The position numbers and the translations under genes were made by a program. This document shows, piece after piece, positions 45,717 through 58,470 of a stretch of 64,000 nucleotides of DNA (position 1 is its first letter; each line of letters opens with the position of its first letter). Source of the stretch: Brachypodius melanocephalos (taxonomy: Eukaryota; Chordata; Aves; Passeriformes; Pycnonotidae). The stretch lies in NCBI GenBank assembly GCA_013398615.1, contig VZSR01003806.1:20937911-21001910 (forward strand). The letters run 5' to 3'. The notes under the pieces are model-generated. The model did not search any database. It had not been told where the DNA came from and saw nothing but the letters and a program-made list of their open reading frames with translations.

Positions 45717-46424
45717 TGTGCAGAAGGAGCCAGAAGGGACTTGTAGCGCTGTCAGTCTCTCTCATCACTGCTGGGAGGATGAAGCTCTGCCATCCCTGCA
45801 AGAGAACAATCACACGGTCAGGCAACACAACTAAAATGACCCATTAGTGACCTAAGACATAGTTAGATTTAAAAGCAATTGTCCTCTTTCAAAAGAACAA
45901 CCTCTGAGGTGTCACTCGAGAAGCTGATGGGATCCATGAGATGTGACACATAGCTTTTTCTAGGCACTCGGTTCTTCATTAAGGGTTGTGCAGGGTTGCT
46001 CCAGACCACACGACCTCCTCAGCCCTGGACCTGGATCCCTGTTTTTCCCACTTGCAAGGTCCCCTCTCCTCACATCCAAACCAGAGGCATCGACATCACC
46101 TGCTCTCCCTGCCCGCCCCGCTGTGATCCCGGGACGCAGCAGCGCTGGGAATTTGGACTGCATAACTGAGTATAATTGCCATTGTTCTGCTCTGGTGACT
46201 AGAGCTGATGAGGAATTTTTAGATCAAGTGTTTTGCTTTCATTTCCTGCTGGAAAATTTTGATTCATTGCATGAGAAAGTTTAAAGGGAACGTAGTTGTG
46301 TTGGTTACGATTAACTGGCTGGCTGTGTATTGAGGGAATTTCTGGTCAACATTGTGAAAGTCTACAAAGTACATCAAAGTGAAGATGCTGAAGTCAAGAT
46401 CTGTTGGGAACCTCTTCGGAGAAA

Positions 46425-46625
46425 TTTTTCCCTGTGAGTGTGGGGAGGCCCTGGCACAGGATGCCCAGAGAAGCTGTGGCTGCCTCCAGATCCCTGCAAG
46501 TGTTCCAGGCCAGGCTGGATGGGGCTTGGAGCAACCTGGGATGGTGGAAGGTGTCCCTGCCCATGGCAGGTGGTACTGGATGAGATTTAAGGTCCTTTCC
46601 CACCCAAACCATTCTGGGATTCCAT
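46425..46625 (+). mobile_element. CR1 LINE 3' fragment
   Basis: It contains CCCAGAGAAGCTGTGGCTG, GGATGGGGCTTGGAGCAACC and ends ACCATTCTGGGATTCC. It lies just upstream of the large EXTL3 exon, in the opposite orientation to the copy at 40475. Confidence 0.92.
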
Positions 46626-49600
46626 TAGATTCAGCTCTGACTCAGCTCGAGGCCAACAGATTTAAATCTAGGCCACATCAATATGCTGTCACTAGAAAAT
46701 CTCCCCTTTTATTGGCATCCTCCAAGGTACTGAAGTTTATGGGATATTTTTTCATACACTGGACTTCCCACATCACTGATGAATATAGAGCTGGGCTTAG
46801 CAACAGCTCCTGCATGGCCTCAAGAGAAGCTCATTCATTTCCGTTTCAATTTTTAATTAGAAAGAAGTCGTCCACGCTGGTGACGGTCATTTTTCACTAA
46901 ACCTATTTAATGCCCTTCTCATCTACTCATCAAGAATTCCCAGAAAGAAGGTGAGGAAGCAAATCTCAGCTGAAAGAGAGATCTGGAAATGGGCCAAAGC
47001 AAAAAAGTTCACCTTAAAGCAGCAGAGAGAAGTCAGGAGGAATTTTCAGTGTTGCACTCAAGTGCACATCAGAGAAATAAAGGGGAAATTTGATTTTAAC
47101 CATGAAAAAGCATCATGAAGAGGGGAAATATGTGGGGTAATAAAGCACAATCCCCAGGCCTGTTGTTACACAGCCATTTGTTGCCACTAACTTAACACCC
47201 CATGATTAAATGGGATTTCCACTCCCCCCCACCAACGTGACCCACAACCCAGTTGCACAGCAGAATGAACACTTAAAGCTAAGGCAGATTTTAAATTCAT
47301 GACATTGGCAAACAGCAGTGGTGTAAACCTCGGAAAGCCAGGAGGATAAAGGGGCTGAAAAGTCAGCAAAAGGCTAAATCAGCTTTCTTGGATCTTGGCA
47401 GCACATGGCTGTGGGCAGATGGGAGGCTCCAGCCTCTGGGATTGCTCTGCCCAGCAGCAGGATTTTAGCAGGCACCAACATGCAACTGAAGGCAAAAATA
47501 ATAATAGTATTAATTTTTATAAAGGAGTTCTTTTGTTGGTTTTTTTTGTGTTTTGGGTTTGGGTTTTTTTCCCCCTTTGCAGGCCTTCTGCAGGAAGTGA
47601 AGCTCATGCTGTGTCCGTGTGCCATTCCCTGCTATTTCAACCTGGTCCCACGAGGGCTGCAAAGATCCTCCAGTTGCCACCAGTTTTCTGCAAACAGCTG
47701 GCCAGGAGATGAGCTGCCCTAATAATGCTTTTCCTGAGGGAAATGCCAAAGCACATACTCACTTGAACGCCACAGAATCTAAAAATCAGCTTAACTTCAA
47801 GACACACGTGGGGACAACAAGCTTTGCTGGGTTATTTTGTTCGGGGGTGCCATGGGGTAAGTGGGGTCAAATGCTGCAGGGTGTTGAGGCAGCACCGAAA
47901 TGAGGGATCATAAATGTGCACACATGGACATGTTGCTTTGGGCTGGTCAGAAAAAACTGTCCCAAAGGTAAGACTGCATCAAAACCTTATTCCTTTATTG
48001 TTACTTTGCCCATTTATAAGCCATAAACGGTACTGAAGTGGCAAACTGGACTCCCTAAAATGGCAACTGGGGTGCTTGAAAACCCAAATCCATCACCCTA
48101 CGCCTGATTCTCAGCAGCTGTTCTGCCACCTAACGCTTCCAGTGGCTCCTTTGCTCCTTCCCTTCCTTGAGAGAGAACGAAATTCATCCTCCTCACCTCA
48201 AAATGGGGGTTGTGAATTAAAAATATCCGTACGCTCAGAAGTCTGAGGTTGCCAGTGTGACTCCATTGCTCTCCTGGAAAACACCACATGGGAAAGACCA
48301 GAGCAGGCTGAGGAGGGATTTAAAATGCACCACACATGGCTTGGGATTAGTTAAAAGTATGGACTGTCAGTATGAAATATGTGCTGGTGATAAAATGAGC
48401 ACTTTAGACACACTCCTGGACTCTTCTTCACCACTAAGACTTTATTTCTCATCAACTCAATAGAGCCTGAGGTTGTCACACACTGCCATTAGGACTTATA
48501 AAAAAAAGACAAAGTAAAAACCCAATCTGTGGTTTTATCAAGAGAGACTTCAGGGCTGTGTTTATCAGCCTTGAGGAAAAAGGCTGCCGATTCCCACCAT
48601 TCCCAAAAAGAAATTTGGGAGGAGGAGAAGCAGGAGAGCTGCAGGGCTTTGCAGCCAACTCATCCCTCTCGCTCCCAAGTACTGTTTAGTTCTTTAAACT
48701 TACCAAGCTCCACACTGAAAACTGTTGTTGATGTTATAGCACAATGTTGCTGCCTGATGGAGCTGATTACACACACACACAGAAAGAGGAAGGAAGAGCT
48801 CTTAGGACATCAGAAGATCAATAATTACCAGAGCCCCTTCCCAAATGCCAACCTGACGGAATTCTCAGGCGCGACAGGTTTGCACGCTGCAGTTCCTTCT
48901 CCAACAAAACTCAGAGCAACAGAGCACATTGTCAAAGCTCAGGCTGCATTCCCAGCTTTCCTCAGCTCCACAGCAGGCACTTCCTGTGCCAGTGAAGTTA
49001 TGGGAAGACCTGAGGTTCTCTCTCATTTTGCATTTCTAGAAATAACCCAGCTGGCCTCATCTGGGAGTGTTTGTGGAGCCATTATTCTGCAAATGTTCAA
49101 AGACTTGAGCACACCTACTCCTCCCTGCTTACACCTCTGTTACCCATCTCACTATAAAATTAGGGAAATACTGCTCCTTTCTTGGTGTATTTGTGAACAG
49201 AGCCTGGAAAATCTAAACTTATGATCCTTCAGAGCTCAGCAGAGCAATGCACAACTATGGTGGCACAAACTGCACTCTGGGGAGGAAAATCCACAGGGAT
49301 CCTCCTGCATCTGCTAAATCAGAGTTCCCAAACTCTCTCTGTGGGCATCCATACTCATCCTTCTTCTCTTTGCTTAAGCAATGAGGGGTCTACAGTGTTA
49401 TTATCCACAAAGTTCTGTTGTGCTGCTCTCCATGGAGAACAAACCCTTCTGCCACACCAGCTCCCTCCTGGCAAACAGACCTCAGGGAGTATGGAAGTGG
49501 CTCCCATGCTTTATCTGGGCTTGGAGAGACACCTTCTATTGCCAAGTCTCTCTTTCGTAAGCACTAGGAATGAAATCAGAGAGAGAAAATAAAAATACAG

Positions 49601-52445
49601 CGTATTCTCCTCTTCAGAACAGGCTGTAGTGCAAGAAAACGAACTCCAAACAACCCTTCAGCAATGACAACTTTGTATTTCCTAATGCTCTCAAAGGGAA
49701 GGATTACATCCCAAATCTCCCAATCACTTTGGGAACAGGAGCAGCTGAACAAGGAGAATAAATCTATCAGGTGTGTGCTTTAAGGTACAGTTGGCTGGGA
49801 GCAGATCCTTCAAAGGAGCAGATGGAAAATTCACTCTGAAATGCTTTGCATGCAGCAGCCCTAGGGATCATCCCAAGGGATTTGTACCATCTCCAGAGCT
49901 CACAGGTACAGAGCAATTCTCCCAGGCTGAGATCAGTGCTGTTACATGCACAGGTAAAAGGTCCTGTAATCTGGAAATTCCAGGGATAAACAGCATCCCT
50001 GGCTTTAGGGAGTTTTATCCAAACCATTCCACGCTTGCAGCTCCAAGCAAAGCCAAATCTGCTGCCAGCCCTGTTCCTCATCCACCTGGGCACGTGTGGG
50101 ATAAAGGGATCCTGAAAAATGCTCCAAGAGCCCCTCCATGTGCTCACTCTGGAAAAGTAGGAAACCACGTGTGCTGAAGAAGGCAGTGGCTTCAGAAGTG
50201 GCATTTGAGGAACTTTGAGTCTTCCACCCCAAGTTCTTGGGGAAGAAGGGTGCTCTCTCCTGTTACCACAGCACACAAGTGATGTCCTCTGTCCTCCCAG
50301 CTGCAGGGAATGATGAGGGAAAAAGCAGGAAGAGCCAAGAGACCAATACCTGGCTCCGAGCAGGTGGAATTTGGGGGCTTTGGATCATGGATTGGTTTAC
50401 ACCACACCAGGTCTGGTGGCAACAGACAGGGTTCAGCTGTTTCAAAGGGAGAAAAGAATCATCCTGCAGGAGTTAGGAGGGCTCAGGGAAAGAGCTTTAA
50501 ATAGGATTTGGAGGATATAAAGAGACCATCAGATACCCAAAACTTGCTGGACAATGCCCAGGTTCAGAGACATCCCAAGGTCTCTATGGCTCTGTGTCCA
50601 GGCTCCCAGGTGGCGGAAAATTCAGAAATGTTGAGGAGAAACCTGGAGTTAAGATGTCCTGGGCCTGCCCCCAGCTCCAACACTGCCTCTTTCCAGCACC
50701 CAGGGGAAATCATGCACCCCCCAGGCCTCCATCTCTCTCTCTCCACAAAGCAAAGGTGACCTCAAACGCTTCAAGGCAGATGAGTAAAGAACTGAGTCTG
50801 GCTCTCAGCTTTGTGTTCTCATCTGGGCACTGGGACATGGTTGTGCTCCAGGAGATGCTCAGTGTTCAGAAAATACAGAAACCTCTCCCCCAGGTGCTCA
50901 CATGTACCTGAGTTCTGCCCTCTGCCAAAGGCTCACGGGCTGTCCCTGCTCCTCGGCCGAGCTCAGCTGAGCGCTTCACACTCGTTTATTCTGATGAAAT
51001 CCCGGAGACAGGAAAACCACATCCTGTTTTTAGAGAGCAGGTAATGGAGGTGTGCAGAAACAACTCGCTCAAGGTCACTTGAGAAGCCGTGCCAGCTTGG
51101 GATTCAGTCCACATCTCCTCGTCCTGTCCGCAAGATCATCCATCTTCCCAGCCTGCCTTCTTCCAGTGGTTTCCTTCTCCAGTGCCTTTCTGCTTTTTGC
51201 ATAATGCATTGTGAAATCTACTTTACATATAGAGCTTTTAGCTCTTGAATTTATTATTTAGTGTTGTTTTCTGGTAGTAAACCAGTCAGAGTGTTTTATT
51301 TATTCTTCCAGGCTGTACACAAGCACTTCTCCGCTCAAAGGAACATGAAGCTTAGGAGCAAATCCTTCTGTGTCCTGTGGGATGGAGTGGCAGAAAATCC
51401 TGGATGCAAAGTTCACCCCTCTCCTCTCCAAAGATCAGAGCAAAGGACCACAGGGCAGAGTTTTCCAAGAAAGCTGGAAAATCCCTACAACCACCGTGGC
51501 TGATGTTGTAGTGCTCACCGCACTCCCAAGTTACAAAGCGCTGAAGATATTTTGGGACGTGGGAAGCAAACCAAGGATGCTCCAGGATGCAGTGGCACAA
51601 GCTTTTACTCGCTTCTAAAAGGGATAAATTAGGTGTGGGAGGAAGCAAAGCCTCTCTTTGCTTTTACCTTGAAGTAATTAATGAACAAGAACTCTCTTGA
51701 GGTTAAACCACAGCCGAGAGCCAGGCGCTCCTCATCACATGAGAGAAGCATGAAGAGGTCAGCTCCAGGCTGGTTTCCCAAACACTGACTCCATGAGACA
51801 GCTCAAATCCTTGGTATTCTTTGTGGTTTCCAGATAGTTCAGGCACGTTATTTTCCCCAAGGCGAAACCACAAGCCTCTCTCACCTCCCTAAAAACCTCT
51901 CGTTGCTGCTTCCACAGCAGGAAATAACCACGTGGCAGGTTCAGGCTCCTGCTCTCTGACAGAAGCTTCAGGTCATAATTAAGCAGAAATTTAAAAGTCT
52001 CATTGTCCTGGATAGGACAGGGGAAAAAAAAAAGGAAATACTGCTTGAAAAGCACAGAAACACGGAGAATGTTTAACAGAATTTCACTCAGCAGGGTGGA
52101 TCTCCATGGAAAATAATCCATCTGTGTGGCCAAATTTACCAACTCCTAATGTACCTCCCTCCTTCACCAGCTCCCATGTTAACCCTGCTGTTGTGTCCAA
52201 CTCCAGCTCCTCCCTCCTCTCTCGCCTGCACAGTGTGGTCACCACCCACGGCCTCAAGCTGAGGGCCTTCTGCACTTTTTGGAGATGCTTCATCACCACC
52301 TTAACGGGGGCTCTTCTGTTCCAGACAGCCTGATCAATCACGCAAAAAAAAAATTAAATTACCTGATGTGCTGGATCACCCATATTTATAAAGCGGGTGG
52401 GTTGTTATCCAACACAGTTTATTGCAAAGCAAGCTGGAAATTCAG

Positions 52446-52850
52446 ATCTCAGAATGTTTGGGTTGGAAGGGACCTGAAATCTCATCCCATTCCACCCCCT
52501 GCCATGGGCAGGGACACCTTCCACTATCACAGGTTGATCCAAGCCCATCCAAACTTGTCTTGAACACTTCCAAGGGCCAGCCACAGCTTCTCTGAGAATG
52601 TTATGCCAAGACCTCACCACGCTCACAGGAAGGAATTCCTTCCTAATATGCCATCTATCCCTGCCCTCTGGCAGTGGGAAGCCATTCCCTGTGTCCTGTC
52701 CCTCCAGCCCTTATCCAGAGTCACTCTCCAGCTCTCCTGGAGCCCCTTTAGGGTCTGGAAGGAGCTCCAAAGTCTCCCTGGATCCTCCTCTTCTCCAGGT
52801 GAGCACCCCCAGCTCTCCCAGCCTGGCTTCAGAGCAGAGGAGCTCCAGCT
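52446..52850 (-). mobile_element. CR1 LINE fragment (left arm of inverted pair)
   Basis: It begins CTCAGAATGTTTGGGTTGG, carries CCATGGGCAGGGACACCTTC, and extends to CAGCCTGGCTTCAGAGCAG. A second CR1 copy in the opposite orientation starts about 40 bp further right. Confidence 0.92.
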
Positions 52851-52889
52851 CTTGGAATGTGTCTGTATATCTCCGTTTCTCCCTTCTGA

Positions 52890-53012
52890 GGAAAGCTGAA
52901 CCAGGGCTTGGAGCAACCTGGGATGGTGGAAGGTGTCCCTGTCCATGGCAGGGAGTGGAACAAGATGGACTTTAAGGTCCTTCCCACACAAATCATTCTG
53001 GGATTCAGTAAA
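52890..53012 (+). mobile_element. CR1 LINE 3' fragment (right arm of inverted pair)
   Basis: It contains GGGCTTGGAGCAACCTGG, AAGGTGTCCCTGTCCATGG and the end CATTCTGGGATTCAG. It is complementary to the 3' end of the neighbouring minus-oriented CR1. Confidence 0.9.
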
Positions 53013-56000
53013 ACCTAACGAAGGTCCCTGCAGGACACTCCACTACCCAGGACTTGCCCAAATACTTCAAAACACACTGAGAACACCAAACACGGCACGT
53101 GAGGTTTGTGTGTGTGCCTAATGAAGTCATTAACCAGCAGCAGAGTGGATGATAGGAGATAAGCAGCAGCACAATCCATGGTAATTAAATTCCTACAAAG
53201 CGCCACCGCCGCTTGGATTTGGGACGCTGGGTCATGCATCATTCGACACCCGCTGTGCTCTGTCTTGTCACTGGTGCCCAGTGCTTCCCTTCCAAGAGAT
53301 CAGAAAGAAACACAACAAACAAAGCTCTTCTCAAGCTGTTTCTGGCTGGAGAAGACCGACACAGCCAATCCTTGGAAAAGGCAGGATGGGAGATGGCAAA
53401 CTCCACCCAGCACGTGCATCCAGCGTGGAGAATGCCCCTACCAAAAAAGGAAGGTAGGAATTATCCAGAAGACACTGCGGGGCAGATGTAGCAATAACAG
53501 CAGCTAGGAAGGGCAAAGTGACACTGTTCTGCTTATGGAAGGGCTGAGGATGAGGTCAGCCAAGGAGGGATCCAAGGAATTCGACCAGAGCTAGAGGTGA
53601 AGGAAGGAATTAACTTTTCAGCTGCACAAGGTGGATTCAATCACCGAGCAAGATGAGATGGGTTTTGGAAAGCCACGCGTTATAGAAGTTAAGCTGAGGG
53701 TTAGATTGAGCCTGCTGAGAAATAAATTGATCAATTTAAGACCTGCTCAACAAATATTCAGGAATGTAGCATCGACCAAAGGAGGTCTCTGCTCTGGAGC
53801 AGCACCCTCCTGCCCCAGGCCTGTGCTGGGGTTTCACAGCTCTGTGATGGCCACTTTTGGGAAATGCTTTAGGATTCTTCCAAGTCTGAGCTCCCAGAGC
53901 TGGGAACCCAGGGATATTAGGAAGAATACATCAGGACTCTCAGTTTAAGGGCTGCAAACTTAATGAGCAAACACAGCACTTCTCTTGACCTCAAAAATTA
54001 CTTTTTAGGATGAAAAGAGAGGCTTTAAAATTAAAAAAAAAAAAAAGCACGATGAAATGCTTTAACCAATGGCACTACTGCATGGAGCCTCTTCCTTAGC
54101 ATCCCAGAGCAGATGTGCTGCACTCAAAATGTCTTTGTCTATTAAAACTGTGTCAGCTTCAGAGACTCCAAAACTCCCTATGGCATAAACAGAATTTCTA
54201 ATGAACAGCTGCAGGATACAGGAGTGGCCACACAAAATGCAGCTGCCGAGATCGTTTTCTTTGGCCTGCTCTCTCACCAGCTTTTCCCTGCTGTTCAAAT
54301 CCCATTTTCTCCCATTGGGGTCTCTCCTGTCCTCCCTCTCCCACAGCTCTGCTGCCTCACTGTTCCTTCTGTACCCTCCACGCATCTCCTGGTCCAAAAG
54401 AACCCTCGACCTCTCTCCTGCTGGAGTCTTGCTGCTCCTTTCCCTGCTCGCACCAAGAAAGTGCAAAAGGGACAAATTAAGGAGAAAAACGTTATCATGC
54501 CAAACCCTGTAATTCCAGAGAACAAGAGCAATCCTCAGGGAAGGATTTATCCTGAGTAAATTGAAACTCACTAATAGATTTTTTAGCTTCCACACTGCCT
54601 TTCAGGCCAAGGCAGCAAAGCATGACTCCTTGTGTGAGCTGGGGGAGCACTTTTAAAATGCCTTTGAAACCCAAAACCTGTCAAACTTAAAGCCTGGTCC
54701 ATATGCACTTCCCAGCTGCTGTCCCAAACCTAATGGTGTCCTCTTAGCTGGAGGAAGAGCTGGAATGATTGTTAATTTAGTCAAGTGCTTGTAATGGTCC
54801 TGCAATGCTCAGCATGGTATTTTGAGGAAAGTATCTGTGGTGTCAATGTGCCCCCATGAGTTCTGGGAACAGCAGCACAAACGAGGCTGAATTCTTACTG
54901 TGTGACGCCTTCAGTTTTCCATGGGGTTCTCCAGTACCCCATAAAGAGCCTCAGTTCCCTATTTCCAGACCATTTATACAGAGTTACTGCTTTGGTGAGC
55001 TCCAAAAATTCAAATTCGAGTGAAAACAGCTGATGGATTCAACAGTTATTGGAAGACTAACAGGTAAGAGCAGATGCCAAAGCCCTGTTTTATCAGAACC
55101 CTCTGACAACTATTAAAGAGCATCTAATGCTAAGCAATGTGTCTTTGAAAGGAAATTTTTATTAACTGGTATCGAACGTGAAAGCCAATGAATACCTTGT
55201 GGCTTCGAGACAATCTGCCTGCTGCAATCACACCAAGTCCAAATGCTTCAGCCACGAGTGGTGAGACTGGTGCTGTCACTGAGCACCTCAAAACAGCCCA
55301 GTTTTTCAAGAGTTAATGGTTTAACAGCTTCCCTGGACTGGCAGCAGGATGTTCAGGACAGAGTTTGTTCGTAGGGCTTGGAATAGTTGACATCACAAAT
55401 GTGATCCCATGGCCATGAGGGAAAATTCCCAGAGAAACCATGGATATTGTGGATGCACTCCAGAGATCACCCAAATAACCCTCACCATACAATCCCTCCT
55501 GTCTGCCCACAGCACAGGGTGGAGGGAATCCAAATGCCAGCACAGAGGGCACGTTTGGGAAGGCTGGAATTCCTCTGGCTCCCAAACCCTCCAGGCAGGA
55601 ATCTCCGACACACAGCAGCTATTTTTGTAGGGAAGAGGGGCCAAATGTCCTCGGAGCAGCTCAAAAAATGGGCCACAGTGCCAACACAAGGCTCATGCAG
55701 ATGAAGGAACTGCTTCCAACACAAGCTGCTGTCCCCCAGCCATCATCCCAAAGATCAGCCTGGTTCCAACACACGGAGCTCGTTCCAGCTCACTTCAGGG
55801 ACCATTTGGAAAATAGATGCTGAGAGGTGCTAATGGATGAGCAACCCACAAACGCCTCTTCTGGCCATTCACAGCAGTTATTACGGACAGAAGAGCCAGC
55901 CCCAGCATCTCAAGCCGTGCCATCTCACTCTCATCTCAGTGGCTGGAGCCACGAACGGTTCTGATTGCACAAAATTTCCCTGAGGGACAGCAGAGCTCTC

Positions 56001-56476
56001 TCCCTTTCAGCCTCAACCATCCCAGGCTGGACAGTGTGTGAGTTTTCTCTTGCCACCCACTGCACAAAGGCTGCTCGTGGCCAGAGTAAACACCTGATGG
56101 CCAGCCAGGAAAAGGGGAGCCATTCCCAGAGGCTGGGAAAGCTGCTGGCAAACACAGCTCCGCTGTGAACGTGCCACAGGGATGGACACGAAGGCATCGG
56201 CCCGGAACAAAGCCATTGAGGTGGGCACAAAATTCACAACTCAATTTGGCCTCTGTAGACAATCCAAAAAAAATATTAGGGAAGCACTAGGATGGTTGTA
56301 TTAGATCAAGCCAATGATCCGTGCACTTCAGCCCCTCGCTCCTCATTTCCAGCTGCTTTGGTGTAAAATAATTCTACATCACAGTCATGGAACAGTTTAT
56401 TCAGGACAATTTCCCCTGAACCATTAACAAATAGGAGTTGTAGGAGCCCTTGAAGAACAAAATATCTTTTTTTGAA

Positions 56477-56576
56477 NNNNNNNNNNNNNNNNNNNNNNNN
56501 NNNNNNNNNNNNNNNNNNNNNNNNNNNNNNNNNNNNNNNNNNNNNNNNNNNNNNNNNNNNNNNNNNNNNNNNNNNN
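56477..56576. other. Assembly gap (100 N)
   Basis: Exactly 100 N bases. The sequence resumes in the middle of a CR1 3' end, so the missing DNA includes at least the rest of that CR1. Confidence 0.98.
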
Positions 56577-56660
56577 TGGGAGGTGTCCCTGCCCATGGCA
56601 GGGGGGTGGAATGGGATGAGCTTTAAGGTTCCTTCCCATCCAAACCGTTCTGTGATTTGA
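56577..56660 (+). mobile_element. CR1 LINE 3' end, cut by an assembly gap
   Basis: It starts directly after the N run with GGAGGTGTCCCTGCCCATGG and ends CCGTTCTGTGATTTG. The 5' part is lost in the gap. Confidence 0.88.
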
Positions 56661-57134
56661 AGGGATTTCCTTTCACCAGCTTCAAACACAACCCCTCCTG
56701 ATTCAGTCCCTGCTCCCTTCTCCAGCATTCCACACATCCAGAGGGGTGGGAATGACAGGACTCACACCCAAATCACAACAGACCCAAAGGAACAATAGTC
56801 CCAAAGCCGCCATGGGAACGAGAAGTGCCACCTTACCTTCTCTAAGCTGACATCCCACCACATGCTCCTCCCTGCACCAGGCAGTACAAATCTTTTCAAT
56901 CCTGGCAGCCAGCAGAGCTGGCAGGGAAGCAGAAATACAAAGATCCTTCTGCCAAGGGATAATTTCAGCACAAATCTGCGCTTCTGCTATTGTCTCCCCC
57001 TTCCTGATGGACACCCTGGTTCTCCAGCAAACTCCTTTTGTGGAGCAGCCCTCCCTCTCTTTTATCCAGCGTCCTCTCTAACATCTTTGTTCTGTTCCCA
57101 TTCCACTCATTTCCCAAATTTGTGCCTACTTTCC

Positions 57135-57150
57135 TTTTTTTTTTTTTTTT
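57135..57150. repeat. Poly(T) run
   Basis: Sixteen T residues. Similar A or T runs of 14-17 bases occur at 54033-54046, 62329-62344 and 63872-63888. None is attached to a recognisable retrocopy. Confidence 0.9.
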
Positions 57151-57904
57151 AATTGCTCTCAATATGTCACTCTATATTAGTCAACAGCAGATTTATTTAA
57201 ACGTGTCAATGCTGTTGCTTAGCAGATCTGACTGTGCTTTATCATTTCAGCCTCCTTCAGAGTCACATGTTCCCCTTCCCAGAGCTCCCCAGAATGTTTG
57301 GATCACCAGGAAGTTTGAGGAAAACAAAAATAAGTCTGACTGTAAAGGTAGGCCACTGGCCTGCCGGGGAAAGCTTCAGGAAAACAAAAGAACACCTCTA
57401 GAAACAACCAAGAAGAGGAATTCTGCCAAAAACCCCACATGATTTTAATTCTCAGTTAGGAAGCAGCATCAGGTCCTGCTTTTCCTCCATTCTCTACCTT
57501 TTACTCCATGAGTTTCAATAGGAGCCCATCAAGTAAATGATCACCCAGAGCTTTGGAAAAGGTCTGATACAGAGCCAGTATCAGCTTTCCCCTGCAGCAG
57601 CTAATTTTAGGAAATGGCCTTCAAACACTCTATAAAAGTCTGGGAACACCCAGGTGAGAGCATGTTCTGACCTTTGAAATTAGATTTGGGTCTTTGCTGA
57701 GGCAGAGAGAGGAGATAATGTGCAGCTGAATCCCCCACAGGAGGTTTTCTGCTCAAGCTTTCCGAGCTCTCCACAGCGATGGCGTTGATTTGGTCATTGC
57801 CCTCGGATTCCAACTTGCACATTCACAGCCGAGTAACTGGAGAGCCCAGGGGCGCCAAGCAGCACCAGCTCCACACAAAAACTGTGGCACAGCTGTCCCA
57901 AAAT

Positions 57905-58020
57905 GCTGATGGAATCATGGAATCATAGAACCATTAATGGTCGGAGAAGCCCTCTGAGATCACTGAGCCCAGCTAACAACCCAGTGCTGCCAAGCCCACC
58001 CTAAACCACGTCCCCAAATG
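57905..58020 (-). mobile_element. CR1 LINE fragment, different subfamily
   Basis: It begins GGAATCATGGAATCATAGAA and continues GATCACTGAGCCCAGC and CAGTGCTGCCAAGCCCACC, a recognisable minus-oriented CR1 type. Similarity may continue in broken form to about 58215. Confidence 0.8.
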
Positions 58021-58305
58021 ACAAAATTCTTTACAAAAAGGACTAAGCAAAACCAAGAAAACCCTTCTGCAATCCACTGAAGCAGAACAATCCCAAACTC
58101 CCAAGTGCACCCCAAAACCCGCTGTGTGGCCACTGACAGATGCCAAGTCTGCACGTTCATCGAGGGCTCCCACTGTGAGACCACCTCCATGGCTTTGCTC
58201 CACTCCAGGTGCATTTCCCACGCTGCCCCTAAGCCAACCTCATCTTCTGCCCCAAAATCTCCAGCTCAACCCCCACCCTGCATCTCTCCCAGTCAGGCTG
58301 GTTTA

Positions 58306-58470
58306 GAATCCTAGAATCCCAGACTGGTTTGGGTTGGAAAGGACCTTAAGGCTCGTCTCATTCCAGCCCCTGGCACAGGCAGCGATGCCATTCACTCTAG
58401 ATCAGGTTGCTCAGGGCCCCATCCAACCTGGGCTGGGGGAATTCTATCCCAGAAACTGATGCCATCAACA
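58306..58470 (-). mobile_element. CR1 LINE 3' fragment
   Basis: It begins GAATCCTAGAATCCCAGAC followed by GGTTTGGGTTGGAAAGGACC. The copy is short and diverged. Confidence 0.87.

Larger units (their letters stand above)
45319..45795 (-). other. EXTL3: EXTL3 5' leader in the large exon (inferred)
   Basis: A strong acceptor on the minus strand (pyrimidine-rich tract ending CTCTTGCAG) places the likely exon start at 45795. That gives about 477 nt of leader before the ATG. The leader has several upstream ATGs, including complete short ORFs at 45716-45657 and 45365-45345. Non-coding first exons and the promoter would lie further right. The boundary is inferred from the splice-site sequence only. 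Confidence 0.55.
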
